Positions 8,528 to 16,190 of a stretch of DNA of 24,213 bases are shown in pieces (the first letter of the stretch is position 1; the number at the start of each line of letters is the position of its first letter). Position numbers and translations under genes: made by a program. Under the pieces are notes generated by a model, which was not told where the DNA came from, searched no databases, and saw only the letters and a program-made list of their open reading frames with translations. This DNA is from Streptomyces katrae (GTDB lineage Bacteria; Actinomycetota; Actinomycetes; Streptomycetales; Streptomycetaceae): the NCBI RefSeq assembly GCF_000717655.1, contig NZ_JNZY01000061.1, positions 1 to 24,213 on the forward strand, in the 5' to 3' direction.

Positions 8528-8559
8528 AAACGACATCTAAAAGCAAAATCATGTCGTTT
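8528..8559. terminator. Hairpin downstream of the IS5 remnant
   Basis: Perfect 9-bp arms aaacgacat (8528-8536) and atgtcgttt (8551-8559) surround a 14-nt A-rich loop. Outer bases cgga and tccg could extend the pairing with a small bulge. It lies 13 bases after the transposase stop and ends in ttt. It may be a terminator, or a palindrome associated with the lost end of the element. Confidence 0.5.
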
Positions 8560-8787
8560 ATCCGCGAACGTGCAGGTCATCAATCGCACCTGCCTGGTGG
8601 TGGCGTCACCCCCGCCCTCCCGCAGTAGCACTGGGTCGCAACAACGTCCGGAGGCGGTGGGCCGATGGACGGGCGGGAGGCGCCGACCGACGTGCTGCGC
8701 CGGATGGTCATCTCCCAGTCCTGAGCACGATTTCGACGTCATCCTGTGGTGTAGCGACGGCCCGCGAGCGTCGCTTAGCCTGCCCCG

Positions 8788-10113
8788 ATGCGTACACCAG
8801 GGGAACAGCAGGACGTCGGTCGCCGCCAAGTCGTGAAGTGGGTGGCCGGTGCTGGTATCGGGATCGGCCTCACCAACACCGCGTGCGACGTCCTCGACGG
8901 TGCGCCGAAGGAGGCCAAGCCGCCCACTCGCAAGCCGCTGTGGACCTTTGCCCTGCTGGACGAGGACGGCGGCGGCAAGGGCGTCAAGCATGTTCCGGTG
9001 GTGCATCAGGACGGCGTGCTCTACGTCAGGACGAAGAAGGACGGGCTGTACGCGGTCGACGCGGCCACCGGGCGCGAGCGGTGGCGCGCGCCGTTGGCCG
9101 GTGCCCGTTTCGGCGCACCGGCCGTGACGTCGGGTGCTGTGTTCGTCGCCACGGACGGCGGCGCCGTGCACGCGCTGCGCACCGTAGACGGTGAGCCGAT
9201 GTGGCGCCAGGCCCCGGCGAGCCGCCTGCGTACGCCCAGCGCGGGGGACGTGTGGACCAGCGGCTCCGTCGCCCTGGTCAGTTTTCATCCGTTCACCTAT
9301 GACGAGGATCCCCACCCGCCGCCCAGTGTCCTGTACGCACTCGACACGAGGAAGGGGGACCTGCTGTGGCAGACCGAAGCCTCGCTCCTGGCGGTGCGCG
9401 ACGGACTCGCGTACGTCAACCGGCCTGACGGGAGCCTGACCGCGCTCGACCCGCGCACCGGCGTCGTCCGCTGGTCGGCGCCGCTGGAGAAGCCGGGTGG
9501 CCGGTGCACCCTGGACGCCTTCGCCGCAGGGCTGCTCTTCGGGCGCAACGGCAACGTCGGCATCGGCTCGAAGCTGGTGGCGTACGACCCGCGAACCGGC
9601 GACGTCCGCTGGACCGCGCCGGCGGTGCACACCTCGGTGCCGGTGGCCCACGGCGACGCCGTCTACATCAGCGGCCCCGGCCAGAGCAAGCGCGACCAAC
9701 AGCGGCTGCAGGCCTTCGACGCCGCGTCGGGCAAGCTCCGCTGGACCGCGCCCGCCTTCTCGACCAGGCTCTACGAAAGCCCCGTCATCGCCGCTGACGG
9801 GGACTGCGCCTATCTGTGCTGGAGCGAGGCCAGCCTCGACGAGTACCGCACCACGCTGCGAGCTCATGACGCGGCCACAGGGCGTGAACGCTGGCGAAGT
9901 ACCCGCCATGTCACCTCCTCTGCGGCGGGCGGGGCACCCGAGAACCGTCTGTTCGTCTGCTACTTGCACGACTGGTACTGCCATGACACCCGCACCGGCG
10001 AAGCCCTGTGGCGGGTGAGTGCGGGTGGGACCATTTCGGGGCCCCCGCCCCTTTCCGTCGACCGGATGCTGTACTTCGCCAACGACGAAGGCGTACGCGC
10101 CCTCCGCCTATGA
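8788..10113 (+). CDS. PQQ-binding-like beta-propeller protein
   Basis: The 441-residue protein has a twin-arginine-like leader (GRRQVVKWVAGAGIGIGL) ending near a cysteine at about position 33. The lipobox is poor, so Tat export is likely and lipidation uncertain. The rest is a beta-propeller with eight visible blade motifs of the form LYAVDAATGRERWR: also LYALDTRKGDLLW, LTALDPRTGVVRW, LVAYDPRTGDVRW, LQAFDAASGKLRW, LRAHDAATGRERW and two divergent ones. Streptomyces relatives of this fold are often protein-interaction or ligand-binding domains rather than quinoprotein enzymes, and I see no catalytic residues that would argue for a dehydrogenase. ATG 8788 has only a weak ribosome binding site. 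It is flanked by mobile-element remnants on both sides. Confidence 0.85.
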   Translation: MRTPGEQQDVGRRQVVKWVAGAGIGIGLTNTACDVLDGAPKEAKPPTRKPLWTFALLDEDGGGKGVKHVPVVHQDGVLYVRTKKDGLYAVDAATGRERWRAPLAGARFGAPAVTSGAVFVATDGGAVHALRTVDGEPMWRQAPASRLRTPSAGDVWTSGSVALVSFHPFTYDEDPHPPPSVLYALDTRKGDLLWQTEASLLAVRDGLAYVNRPDGSLTALDPRTGVVRWSAPLEKPGGRCTLDAFAAGLLFGRNGNVGIGSKLVAYDPRTGDVRWTAPAVHTSVPVAHGDAVYISGPGQSKRDQQRLQAFDAASGKLRWTAPAFSTRLYESPVIAADGDCAYLCWSEASLDEYRTTLRAHDAATGRERWRSTRHVTSSAAGGAPENRLFVCYLHDWYCHDTRTGEALWRVSAGGTISGPPPLSVDRMLYFANDEGVRALRL

Positions 10114-10483
10114 CATCCCAGCGCCGCCCGCGCTACGCACACCCAGCAATCGGAGCGGACGCTCAACCCTCTGGTGAGACGGGACATCTGGCGGGCAGCC
10201 CCCGGAGTAGGCCCCACTCGCGACGTGGGCGGTGGTGTTGAAGACGGCCGAGCACTGCTTCGGGGACCGGCATCGACACACAGCCACCGCATCACGGGAT
10301 CGCCCGGGAAACCCGGGCTTGCTCCCGAACGACGGTCCGGGCTCGGGAGCCGGCCTTGGGGAACATCGGTACAGCCGTTGGCGCCGAGAACGATCATGGT
10401 TGGCTAGCACAGATGTCGTCCCCAGAACCGGGGGTTCGCCGAAAGATCGTCGATCACGGGTGGGCCTGGCTACGGTCCCCGTC
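10114..10483. other. Intergenic stretch with two hairpins and a possible Tn3 end
   Basis: It contains two successive hairpins (10302-10318 and 10321-10350). Near 10430 a sequence starts gggggttcgccgaaagatcg, whose G-rich start resembles a Tn3-family terminal repeat upstream of the transposase remnant. No gene is supported. Confidence 0.4.
10302..10350. terminator. Tandem hairpins after the propeller gene
   Basis: The first stem is gcccggg/cccgggc (10302-10308 and 10312-10318) with an aaa loop. The second is gctcccga/tcgggagc (10321-10328 and 10343-10350) with a 14-nt loop. They lie about 190 bases after the propeller gene stop. Their spacing suggests transcription termination, though a longer untranslated region would be needed. 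Confidence 0.4.
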
Positions 10484-10800
10484 ATGCCGGTGGAATTCTT
10501 AACTGATGATCAGGCCGGGACGTACGGGAAGTTCGCCGAGGAGCCGACGAGACCTGAATCGGAGCGGTTCTTCTTCCTGGACGATGTCGACCGGGATCTG
10601 ATCGCGCTGCGGCGTACGAAGCATCATCAGCTGGGCTTTGCTCTCCAGAGGTGCACGGTGCGCTACATGGGGCTGTCAAGCACCGCAACCTCAACGTCCT
10701 GGGCCGTTACAGCTTCACCGCCTCCACTCCGGCTGGCGGCGCCCTACGCCCGCTTCGCGACCCGGACACAGTGGAACTCGACGAGGACGACGAGGGGTAG
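10484..10800 (+). pseudogene. Tn3-family transposase reduced to N- and C-terminal ends
   Basis: The reading frame from ATG 10484 (MPVEFLTDDQAGTYGKFAEE, then ERFFFLDDVDRDLIALRR) is the characteristic N-terminal domain (DUF4158) of actinobacterial Tn3 transposases and continues to about 10672. In another frame the next bases encode NVLGRYSFTASTPAGGALRP and an acidic tail (DPDTVELDEDDEG) that ends at TAG 10798-10800. This is the C-terminus of the same protein family. Roughly 900 internal codons, including the DDE core, are missing. The remnant therefore arose by one large internal deletion. Confidence 0.85.
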
Positions 10801-10900
10801 CGGGAGCGGACCCTGACCAGATACGTGCGCTGACGAAGACGTACCACTCCGGTGTGTAGACACGCTCGAATCATTTTGCGCCCGACGATACTTTCAACGC

Positions 10901-10937
10901 TTGACCTTGACGCAACGGCAGGGTTTCTACTGGCGGC
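10901..10937 (+). promoter_or_regulatory. MerR-type promoter and operator, probably leaderless
   Basis: The sequence ttgacc (10901-10906) and tctact (10926-10931) are separated by 19 bases, the stretched spacing typical of MerR-controlled promoters. Between them lies an imperfect dyad (ccttgacg caa cggcaggg, about 10905-10923). The predicted transcription start falls at or next to the ATG at 10938, and no Shine-Dalgarno sequence is present, so the message is probably leaderless. Self-regulation by the adjacent MerR protein is the natural inference. Confidence 0.7.
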
Positions 10938-11672
10938 ATGCGAATCGGAGAAATCGCCGCGCTCGTGGGGCTCACCACCCGGGCGATCCGGCACTACCAC
11001 CATGTCGGGCTGCTTCCGGAACCGGAGCGGCTCCCGAACGGCTACCGGGCCTACAGCGTCCGCGACGCCGTCCTGCTCGCCAGGGTGCGCAGGCTCACCG
11101 AACTCGGCCTCAGCCTCGATGAAGTGCGCGACGCCCTTGCCAACGATGCCGGGCGCGAACTGACCGAGATATTGGAAGAACTCGACGCCGACCTGGCCCG
11201 CCAGGAAGCCGACATCAGGGAGCGCCGCTGCCGGCTCGGCGCCCTGCTCGCCGAGCCGCCCGGCGCGACCGGGCCCGTCTCACCCGCCCTCGCCGCACTG
11301 CTGGCACAGGTCCCCCGAACAGACTCGCCGAGCGCGGCCAAGGACCGCGAGTACCTCGCGCTGCTGGACGCCACCAGCACCGGTAACCAAGAGATGCTCG
11401 GGCTGCTCGGGACGCTGGTCGCCGATCCCGCGGTTGTCGAACTGTATGAGCGCCTCGACGCTCTCGCCGAAGCCCCCACCGACGATCCGCGGATCGCACC
11501 CCTGGCTGCTGACCTGATGGCAGCCGTCCCCGAGGAGTTGTTCGCCGCGATCCCCGAGGACGGGGTGGTCGTGACCGGGTTCAAGGAGGCGCTGCTCGGC
11601 GAGTACGCCCCCGCGCAGGCGGAAGTCGTGGGCCGGCTCATGGAAGCTTTCGTGGAAAGGGGCCGGGGATGA
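10938..11672 (+). CDS. MerR-family transcriptional regulator
   Basis: The 244-residue protein begins with a canonical MerR winged helix-turn-helix (MRIGEIAALVGLTTRAIRHY, then HHVGLLPEPERLPNGYRAYS), followed by the dimerisation helix (about 80-115). The remaining 130 residues form an Ala/Leu-rich C-terminal domain seen in actinobacterial MerR proteins of unknown ligand. It lacks the cysteines of metal sensors. It overlaps the next gene by ATGA (11669-11672), which implies translational coupling. The promoter directly upstream has the 19-bp spacing expected for MerR control, so it probably regulates its own operon. The effector cannot be read from the sequence. Confidence 0.93.
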   Translation: MRIGEIAALVGLTTRAIRHYHHVGLLPEPERLPNGYRAYSVRDAVLLARVRRLTELGLSLDEVRDALANDAGRELTEILEELDADLARQEADIRERRCRLGALLAEPPGATGPVSPALAALLAQVPRTDSPSAAKDREYLALLDATSTGNQEMLGLLGTLVADPAVVELYERLDALAEAPTDDPRIAPLAADLMAAVPEELFAAIPEDGVVVTGFKEALLGEYAPAQAEVVGRLMEAFVERGRG

Positions 11673-12508
11673 GCGGCCGGCCAAGGGGCGTACGGGCGGC
11701 GCGGGTCGCGGTAGCCGCCGTACTGCCGGGGGAACTGGTTCTGGCGGCCTGCCTGGTGGCTGGGGTCCGGCCGCCCGGGTGGGCGCTGGCGGGCGCCGAG
11801 GCGCTGGTGCTCGCGGTGCTGCTGCTGGAAGCCTGGGTGCTGCGCTCGCTGTACGTCGCCGCGCGCGCACGCGGCGCGGACCGCCGGGCGGCGCGGCGGT
11901 CCGCCGTGCAGGAGGCGGTGCCGGTGACGGTCCGCCGCCTGGTCCTCCACGAGCTGCGCGCCCTCGCCTCCCTGGGGCGGTGGGTCCGGCGCGGCACGCA
12001 CGGGGTGCGCCCCGGGGACCTCGCTGCCGCGTACACCGGGCCCCAGACCGCGATGATGTACGGGCTGCTCTTCGTGATGGTCATCGAGACGGTGGGCTTG
12101 GCCTTCCTCATCCCTTGGCCGGTGGTCCACCGGGTGATCCTGGTACTCGACCTGTACGGCGTCGTCCTCGTACTGGCCCTGCACGCCGCCTGCGTCACCC
12201 GACCGCACGTCGTGCGCCCCGACGGCTCTCTGCGGATCCGCTACGGAGCCCTCTTCGACCTCGCCGTACCGCCGGACGCCGTCGCCTCGGTCCGCGTCGA
12301 CCGGCGCTACCCCGAAGGCAGCCTGATCACCCTCTCCGAAGACGGGGTCCTCGACCTCATAGTGGGCAGCCAGACCTCGGTGACCCTGGAGCTGAACCGG
12401 CCACTCCCCTTCACCCGCCCGCTCGGCGCAACGGAAAAGGCCCACACCATCCGCTTCCACGCCGACGACCCGCGCGCACTGGTCAGCGCTCTCCGTCAGC
12501 CCGCCTGA
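11669..12508 (+). CDS. Integral membrane protein coupled to MerR regulator
   Basis: The 279-residue protein has four hydrophobic stretches at about 11-31, 39-58, 129-149 and 153-173. A basic, Ala/Arg-rich loop lies between the second and third. The C-terminal 90 residues form a soluble, PH-like or beta-rich domain (SLRIRYGALFDLAVPP, later SVTLELNRPLPFTRPLG). It starts inside the stop of the MerR gene (ATGA), so it is made from the same message and is presumably the regulated output. I do not recognise a transport or enzyme motif. A role in sensing or protecting the envelope is a guess based only on the pairing. Confidence 0.82.
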   Translation: MSGRPRGVRAARVAVAAVLPGELVLAACLVAGVRPPGWALAGAEALVLAVLLLEAWVLRSLYVAARARGADRRAARRSAVQEAVPVTVRRLVLHELRALASLGRWVRRGTHGVRPGDLAAAYTGPQTAMMYGLLFVMVIETVGLAFLIPWPVVHRVILVLDLYGVVLVLALHAACVTRPHVVRPDGSLRIRYGALFDLAVPPDAVASVRVDRRYPEGSLITLSEDGVLDLIVGSQTSVTLELNRPLPFTRPLGATEKAHTIRFHADDPRALVSALRQPA

Positions 12509-12744
12509 GCACACAGATCGGCTCGACCACACAGACGGAGCGGTAGACAACTTCGCTGGTGCAGAGAAGCCACGCTCCTACATGCAGGTATGGGGTGGGG
12601 CGAGCCCCTTGTGCGAGGCGTGTAACGGCGGATGGGAGCCGCTCACGCAAGTCGATCTTCTAGGCGGTGAGCGGGTCGTCAGGTCCATCCGGAGCCGGGG
12701 GCCATAGGGTGAAGGGAGCGACTTGGAGTCTCTCTGGAGGGCAC
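12509..12744. other. Upstream region of the cold-shock gene
   Basis: It probably holds the promoter and the 5' untranslated region. A 41-codon frame (12582-12707) with a Cys-x-x-Cys (PLCEACNGGW) crosses it but has no ribosome binding site; it may be a fragment of a lost gene. Confidence 0.35.
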
Positions 12745-12948
12745 ATGGCTACCGGGACCGTGAAGTGGTTCGACGCAGAAAAGGGCTTCGGCTTCATCGA
12801 GCAAGACGGTGGCGGCCCGGACGTGTTCGCCCACTACTCAAACATCGCCTCCAACGGCTTCCGTGAACTGGTAGAGGGCCAGAAGGTCTCCTTCGATGTG
12901 ACCCAGGGACAAAAAGGCCTTCAGGCAGAGAACATCACGGCCGCGTAG
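12745..12948 (+). CDS. Cold-shock protein (CspA family)
   Basis: The 67-residue single-domain OB-fold RNA chaperone is close to the usual Streptomyces SCP proteins. RNP1 is KGFGFIEQD and RNP2 is DVFAHYSNI, where most homologues have VFVHY or VFVHF. The start [17 protein letters not shown] is standard. gagg lies about eight bases before ATG 12745. The frame is open 26 codons upstream, but that extension is not conserved in the family and would precede the ribosome binding site. It binds single-stranded RNA and DNA in the cytosol and melts secondary structure. The message has a long upstream region without genes, where cold-responsive folding could act. Confidence 0.96.
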   Translation: MATGTVKWFDAEKGFGFIEQDGGGPDVFAHYSNIASNGFRELVEGQKVSFDVTQGQKGLQAENITAA

Positions 12949-12963
12949 GCAGTCTCATTCCTG

Positions 12964-12979
12964 CCAGCGGAGCCGCTGG
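12964..12979. terminator. Hairpin after the cold-shock gene
   Basis: Perfect 7-bp arms ccagcgg and ccgctgg are separated by two bases, 15 bases after the cold-shock stop codon. The position fits a terminator; the T run is absent, as is common in high-G+C hosts. Confidence 0.5.
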
Positions 12980-13084
12980 GGCCTTGAACAGACCGTGGTC
13001 AAGGGGGCTGTGACGGAGGCGCCTGTCCACGATGGGCGGTGGGAGGAATCGGGTGCGGTGGGGAAACCGTGGCCGCACGGGAGT

Positions 13085-13231
13085 GGAGTCCACCGGGTGG
13101 AGTCCATCGAGTGGGTTCCCCCGGGTGGGCCTTCACCCGGGGGCTCCACTCAGTGCTCTCCATCCGATGTCGTGCATCGTCCGCCGGATGCAGAGCACGC
13201 GCGATCAACTCGGTGGACGACGCACGACATC
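13085..13231. repeat. Cluster of nested inverted and direct repeats
   Basis: Direct repeats gtggagtcca occur twice between about 13083 and 13106. A hairpin has perfect 10-bp arms at 13118-13127 and 13134-13143 with a 6-nt loop, and is extended by gagtgg/ccactc (13109-13114 and 13146-13151). A second inverted repeat pairs 13166-13185 with 13212-13231 at 18 of 20 positions. A third (about 13153-13166 with 13184-13197) overlaps the left arm of the second, so the two structures exclude each other. No gene covers the cluster. Confidence 0.75.
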
Positions 13232-13738
13232 GTCACCACAGCCAGGCGGTGGAGTGCCGAATCCGGGACAGGGCGCGGGCATCGCGGCGCGCGGGGGCAC
13301 TGCCGATGCGGTTCTGCCGGGGTCCGGGGCCGACGCGACTGCCCGCCGTAGAACCGGCGTATCCCGGCCGCCTTGAAACGCTTGCGCTGCTTAGCCAGCT
13401 CTGCTTCTTCTCCCGGTCGGTCTTCGGCTTCCGGGGCCGCTTCCAGATCGTCCCCCGGCCGGCAGCAGCCCGTACGCGTCGGCGCCTCCTGGGCGGCTTC
13501 CCTCCACGACCTTCGAGCTGCTGAATCCAGCGGCTCTCTGCCACCTGGAAGTACGGGGTGACGGGCGAGCAGCCCACATAGCAGCTCGCCTGCGGAAGAA
13601 CGGCGTGCACTTCGAGTCGCACCATCACCGCCCTGGAAGCGGCCTTGACCGAGGAACAGAGCCGCCTGCCATCTCCGCCTCCCTGGAAAGTAGAAGCGGG
13701 ATCACAGCATCGAAGGCTCCGGGCTCACGGCCCCTCCC
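13232..13738. other. Possible degraded minus-strand coding sequence
   Basis: There is no intact gene. Between about 13530 and 13330 a minus-strand frame reads like a charged helical protein (EAEDRPGEEAELAKQ, then RKRFKAAGIRRFYGG), and an adjacent frame upstream (MMVRLEVHAVLPQAS) could be its start after a frameshift. No family is recognised, so I treat it as a possible decayed gene. Confidence 0.25.
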
Positions 13739-14062
13739 TCAGCTGGGGCACATCCTCTTGTCATACGTCATAGCGAATCCGCGCTCGTATCCCGCGTTCC
13801 ACCCCTTCACCCAGACAGGGTTCGTGGAGTGCGTGGTGTGCAGTCTGAAGCAGAGGGGTCCGTCCTTCTTGCCCAGTAGGTAGGCCACATGGAACCCTCT
13901 CCGATACATTTCGCGATCAGGGATGTCGCTGACAGCCGTGATCGTGGTGCCGTGCGAGGGTGCTGGAGCAGCCACTGCGCTGGAGGCCAGCGAAGCGCCT
14001 CCTGCTGCCACGAGTATCGAGGCGACAAGCACACCAAGACGGGGCGTCCGGGTACGGATCAT
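13739..14062 (-). CDS. Small secreted protein
   Basis: The 107-residue protein has a clear Sec signal peptide: basic MIRTRTPR, then a hydrophobic core, with likely cleavage after about residue 32 (SAVAA|PAP). The mature part is about 75 residues and contains two cysteines, one in GPLCFRLH and one four residues from the end, which could form a disulfide. The start ATG 14062 is preceded by aaggagg at ideal spacing, the strongest ribosome binding site in the window. Its sequence (MYRRGFHVAYLLGKKDG, WVKGWNAGYERGFA) has two similar aromatic-Gly motifs. Function is unknown; a cell-surface or extracellular role is likely. Confidence 0.88.
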   Translation of the reverse strand: MIRTRTPRLGVLVASILVAAGGASLASSAVAAPAPSHGTTITAVSDIPDREMYRRGFHVAYLLGKKDGPLCFRLHTTHSTNPVWVKGWNAGYERGFAMTYDKRMCPS

Positions 14063-14814
14063 GGGATCCTCCTTGAAGGAGAGGGGTCAGGGAATGGGTA
14101 CGGCCCACCCGCTCTGGGTGAGTCCGCCTCTCCATTAGGCCCCGGCAAAACGAGTCGCGTCACGCCACGGCACTTCGGGGCTTGACAGCTCCGACGCCGA
14201 CGCCCGCCTCACGAGTAGGGACTATGGCCCCCACCTCCAGTACGGAAGCCTGTCGCAACCCGCCTTCCCGTCCGGAACGATCTTGTTGCAGGGCGGCGGC
14301 GGTGTGGTCATTGCAACGGTGAGTGCCCGTGCATTCGCCAGGATCCCCACCCCGCCACGGCAGCTGTCAGCACTCGTCGGAGCCGATACCGGGCCACGGA
14401 CGCGGCCGCTTCGTCTTTGTCTGCCATGACTCGTCCGATCCGCCCGGCCCAAGGGCTCGAGGCCGAGCCCCGGGCCAGGCTGTCACATCACAGACTTACA
14501 CGATCTTTCAGACACACTCCAAAGTGACCTGTTGACTGCACCTTCCCTTCGGTGCCGAAGGGACGCGTTGTGGTCAGCCGGTGAAAGAGTCACCCCGGCA
14601 GGGTCCGCGCGGCCGCTGAACGACTCATGCGCATCGCGGAGGCTGTGGGCGCTGTCGGCGCCCCACTGCTGGAGGCGGTCACCAAGCTGCTCCAGGGTTC
14701 CGGCCTGACCTGAGGGACTCGATAGCGCGTACCCGCTGGCCAGTTGCTGCGAGCGTGCAGTCGCTGGCCCGAGCGTTGGCGCTGGCGTCGTTGGTGCTGG
14801 CCCGCGTCGTGCGG
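14063..14814. other. Gene-poor stretch with relict coding traces
   Basis: About 750 bases without an intact gene. A + strand frame of some 40 codons ending at 14713 (containing MRIAEAVGAVGAPLLEAV) has high third-position G+C and might be the tail of a lost protein, but the opposite strand is also open there. A perfect palindromic hairpin sits at 14545-14562. The stretch 14490-14530, read on the minus strand, resembles the ends of some actinobacterial insertion sequences (gaaagatcgtgtaagtc); this is tentative. Confidence 0.35.
14545..14562. terminator. Short palindromic hairpin
   Basis: cccttcgg and ccgaaggg are separated by two bases; one further T-A pair extends the stem. No convincing gene lies directly upstream, so its role is open. 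Confidence 0.35.
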
Positions 14815-14940
14815 TCAGGTATCGGAGAGGCGCCGGGACAGTTCGGCGGTGTAACCGGAGCGGGCGTTGCCCGCGATTTCGTTCCAGGCTGTTGCGGTCC
14901 CGGTGTGCAGGTTGAGCAGGTCGGATAACGCTTGGTCGCC
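14815..14940 (-). pseudogene. C-terminal tail of a tyrosine-type integrase
   Basis: The minus-strand frame ending at TGA 14815-14817 reads LSDLLNLHTGTATAWNEIAG and then a short tail ending SRRLSDT. This resembles the extreme C-terminus of many Streptomyces site-specific recombinases (pattern LxDLLGIHxxTAxxW). Only about 40 residues remain. The upstream side is cut at about 14934, where the palindrome derived from the neighbouring transposase begins. The catalytic Arg, His and Tyr are all absent. Confidence 0.55.
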
Positions 14941-15017
14941 GCGATGCTCTGGACGATGACTTCGTGGCAGGCCCCTGACCAGCCACGAAGTCATCGTCGA
15001 GAGCATCGCGGCGACCA
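14933..15017. repeat. Near-perfect 36-bp palindrome
   Basis: Arms 14933-14968 and 14982-15017 are inverted copies with a single mismatch, around a 13-base spacer. The right arm is in frame within the ISAzo13-type transposase (SHEVIVESIAATT). The left arm is an inverted duplicate of that coding segment and joins directly to the integrase tail. Confidence 0.92.
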
Positions 15018-15461
15018 CCACCAAAACCGGCCTGACCGTGCACGCCGAACTCGACACCCACCCCTGCCCCACCGGCATCCAGGTCAGCGACGACCAGATC
15101 GCCGCCCTTCCGATCACCCGCCACCGCTTCCACGGCGACTGGAATTACACCCTCAACCCCCAGCATCCTCTGGACGCGACGGCGATCAACAGCACGTCAG
15201 ACTATGCTTCGGCGGACTGGCCACATGGCCTCACACGGCGTTCACTGCAGGACCCTGAACTGACCGGTATGACCCGCCAACAGCTCTGCGTAGCTCATCG
15301 ACGCCCTGACTCCCGAGCTGGAGGTTCAACGCGAGCCCGTGCTCCGCACGCGTCGCGGTCACGAGCGCCTGGTGGCCCCGGGCACAGGTGCCAAAGCCCC
15401 AGACACCCTGCGGAGCGATGGCATCGTCCCCGAGCTCGTCTGGTGGACGCAGCAACGGTGA
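14972..15461 (+). pseudogene. ISAzo13-type transposase C-terminal remnant
   Basis: The + strand frame from about 14972 (PLTSHEVIVESIAATTTKTG, then LTVHAELDTHPCPTGIQVSD and RHRFHGDWNYTL) is the C-terminal part of the Rhodopirellula-type (ISAzo13) DDE transposase. After LTGMTRQQL a frameshift near 15285 moves the reading into LIDALTPELEVQREPVLRTR, then GHERLVAPGTGAKAPDTL, ending at TGA 15459-15461. This continues the tail seen in Streptomyces members. The catalytic N-terminal two thirds are missing. Confidence 0.8.
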
Positions 15462-15584
15462 CTCCGGGGGGCAGCAGCGCCCCAGGCCCCATGGACAACC
15501 AAGCGCGGTGTAGCACCCAAAGGCCAAGCCGCCAAGCGCGCTGCGCGGGGACTGCAGACGTTGACTTCCTGAGGAAAAGGCAGG

Positions 15585-16190
15585 CTACCGGTCCGGTGGC
15601 AGCACGGATCCGCGCGCCGGAGCGCGGTCACCGCTTCGGGTCAAGCGGTGCCACCAGTGACGTCGGCGAGGGTGGACGGCACGGCCCATCCGGCGACCGA
15701 GGACGAGGTAACCGAGCAGCGCACCAGCAGTGTTCAGGATGACGTCGTCCACGTCGAAGGCCCGTCCGGTGACCAGGGATCCCTGGATGAGCTCCACGAG
15801 GGTCATCACCACGGCCGTCACCGCCGCCACCCGCACCAACCCGCGTGCCTGCGGGAGCAGCACCGGGAGGAGCATCCCGAACGGCACGCCCAGCAGAATG
15901 TTGCCGCCGAGCTGTTTGGCTGCCTCCCGGACAGACGCCCCGTCGAGGTACAGGCGGATCGAGGCGCCCGGGTCGGTATTGCTGTGCACGACACTGGCCG
16001 AAGCCGCCGAGGGCTCCAGGGTGACACGCGCCAGGATCAGGCTGAACAGCACCGTCCCGGCGAAGGCGGACAGCATCGCAAGGGCTCGTACCACCGGCCG
16101 ACCGGGAGACCGGACCGCTGGGACGGCCTCCCGCGCCCGCCCAGGCCACTTGCCCCGGCGCGCAGCGGCGAGTTTCCTGCGGACGTCCAT
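15585..16190 (-). CDS. VanZ-like membrane protein
   Basis: The 201-residue protein has a hydrophobic segment near 36-56, then LGGNILLGVPFGMLLPVLLP, a further segment that ends in VELIQ, and the final FDVDDVILNTAGALLGY. The N-x-x-x-x-x-PFG block, the E-x-x-Q and the DVDDVxxNTxG block are the hallmarks of the VanZ family. VanZ members are linked to teicoplanin resistance in enterococci, but in actinomycetes most have unknown roles. ATG 16190 is preceded by gggag at good spacing. The frame stays open upstream to 16313 without coding character. The C-terminus has a basic tail rich in His and Arg (about 170-201). Confidence 0.88.
   Translation of the reverse strand: MDVRRKLAAARRGKWPGRAREAVPAVRSPGRPVVRALAMLSAFAGTVLFSLILARVTLEPSAASASVVHSNTDPGASIRLYLDGASVREAAKQLGGNILLGVPFGMLLPVLLPQARGLVRVAAVTAVVMTLVELIQGSLVTGRAFDVDDVILNTAGALLGYLVLGRRMGRAVHPRRRHWWHRLTRSGDRAPARGSVLPPDR

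Noticed and set aside
8377..9984. Minus-strand open frame of 535 codons
   Set aside because: It is antisense to the propeller gene, whose eight repeat motifs establish the + strand as coding.
11051..12550. Minus-strand open frame of 499 codons
   Set aside because: It is antisense to the MerR gene and its membrane partner; the Ser/Arg-rich translation is typical of a shadow frame.
12582..12707. 41-codon + strand frame with Cys-x-x-Cys upstream of the cold-shock gene
   Set aside because: There is no ribosome binding site or recognisable family. It is noted as a possible fragment but not called as a gene.
13085..13231. Possible CRISPR array
   Set aside because: The repeats are only ten bases, occur twice, and are embedded in larger dyads without regular spacers.
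14624..14713. 28-codon amphipathic peptide frame on the + strand
   Set aside because: The composition is coding-like, but no ribosome binding site is visible and the opposite strand is also open; it could be the tail of a lost gene.
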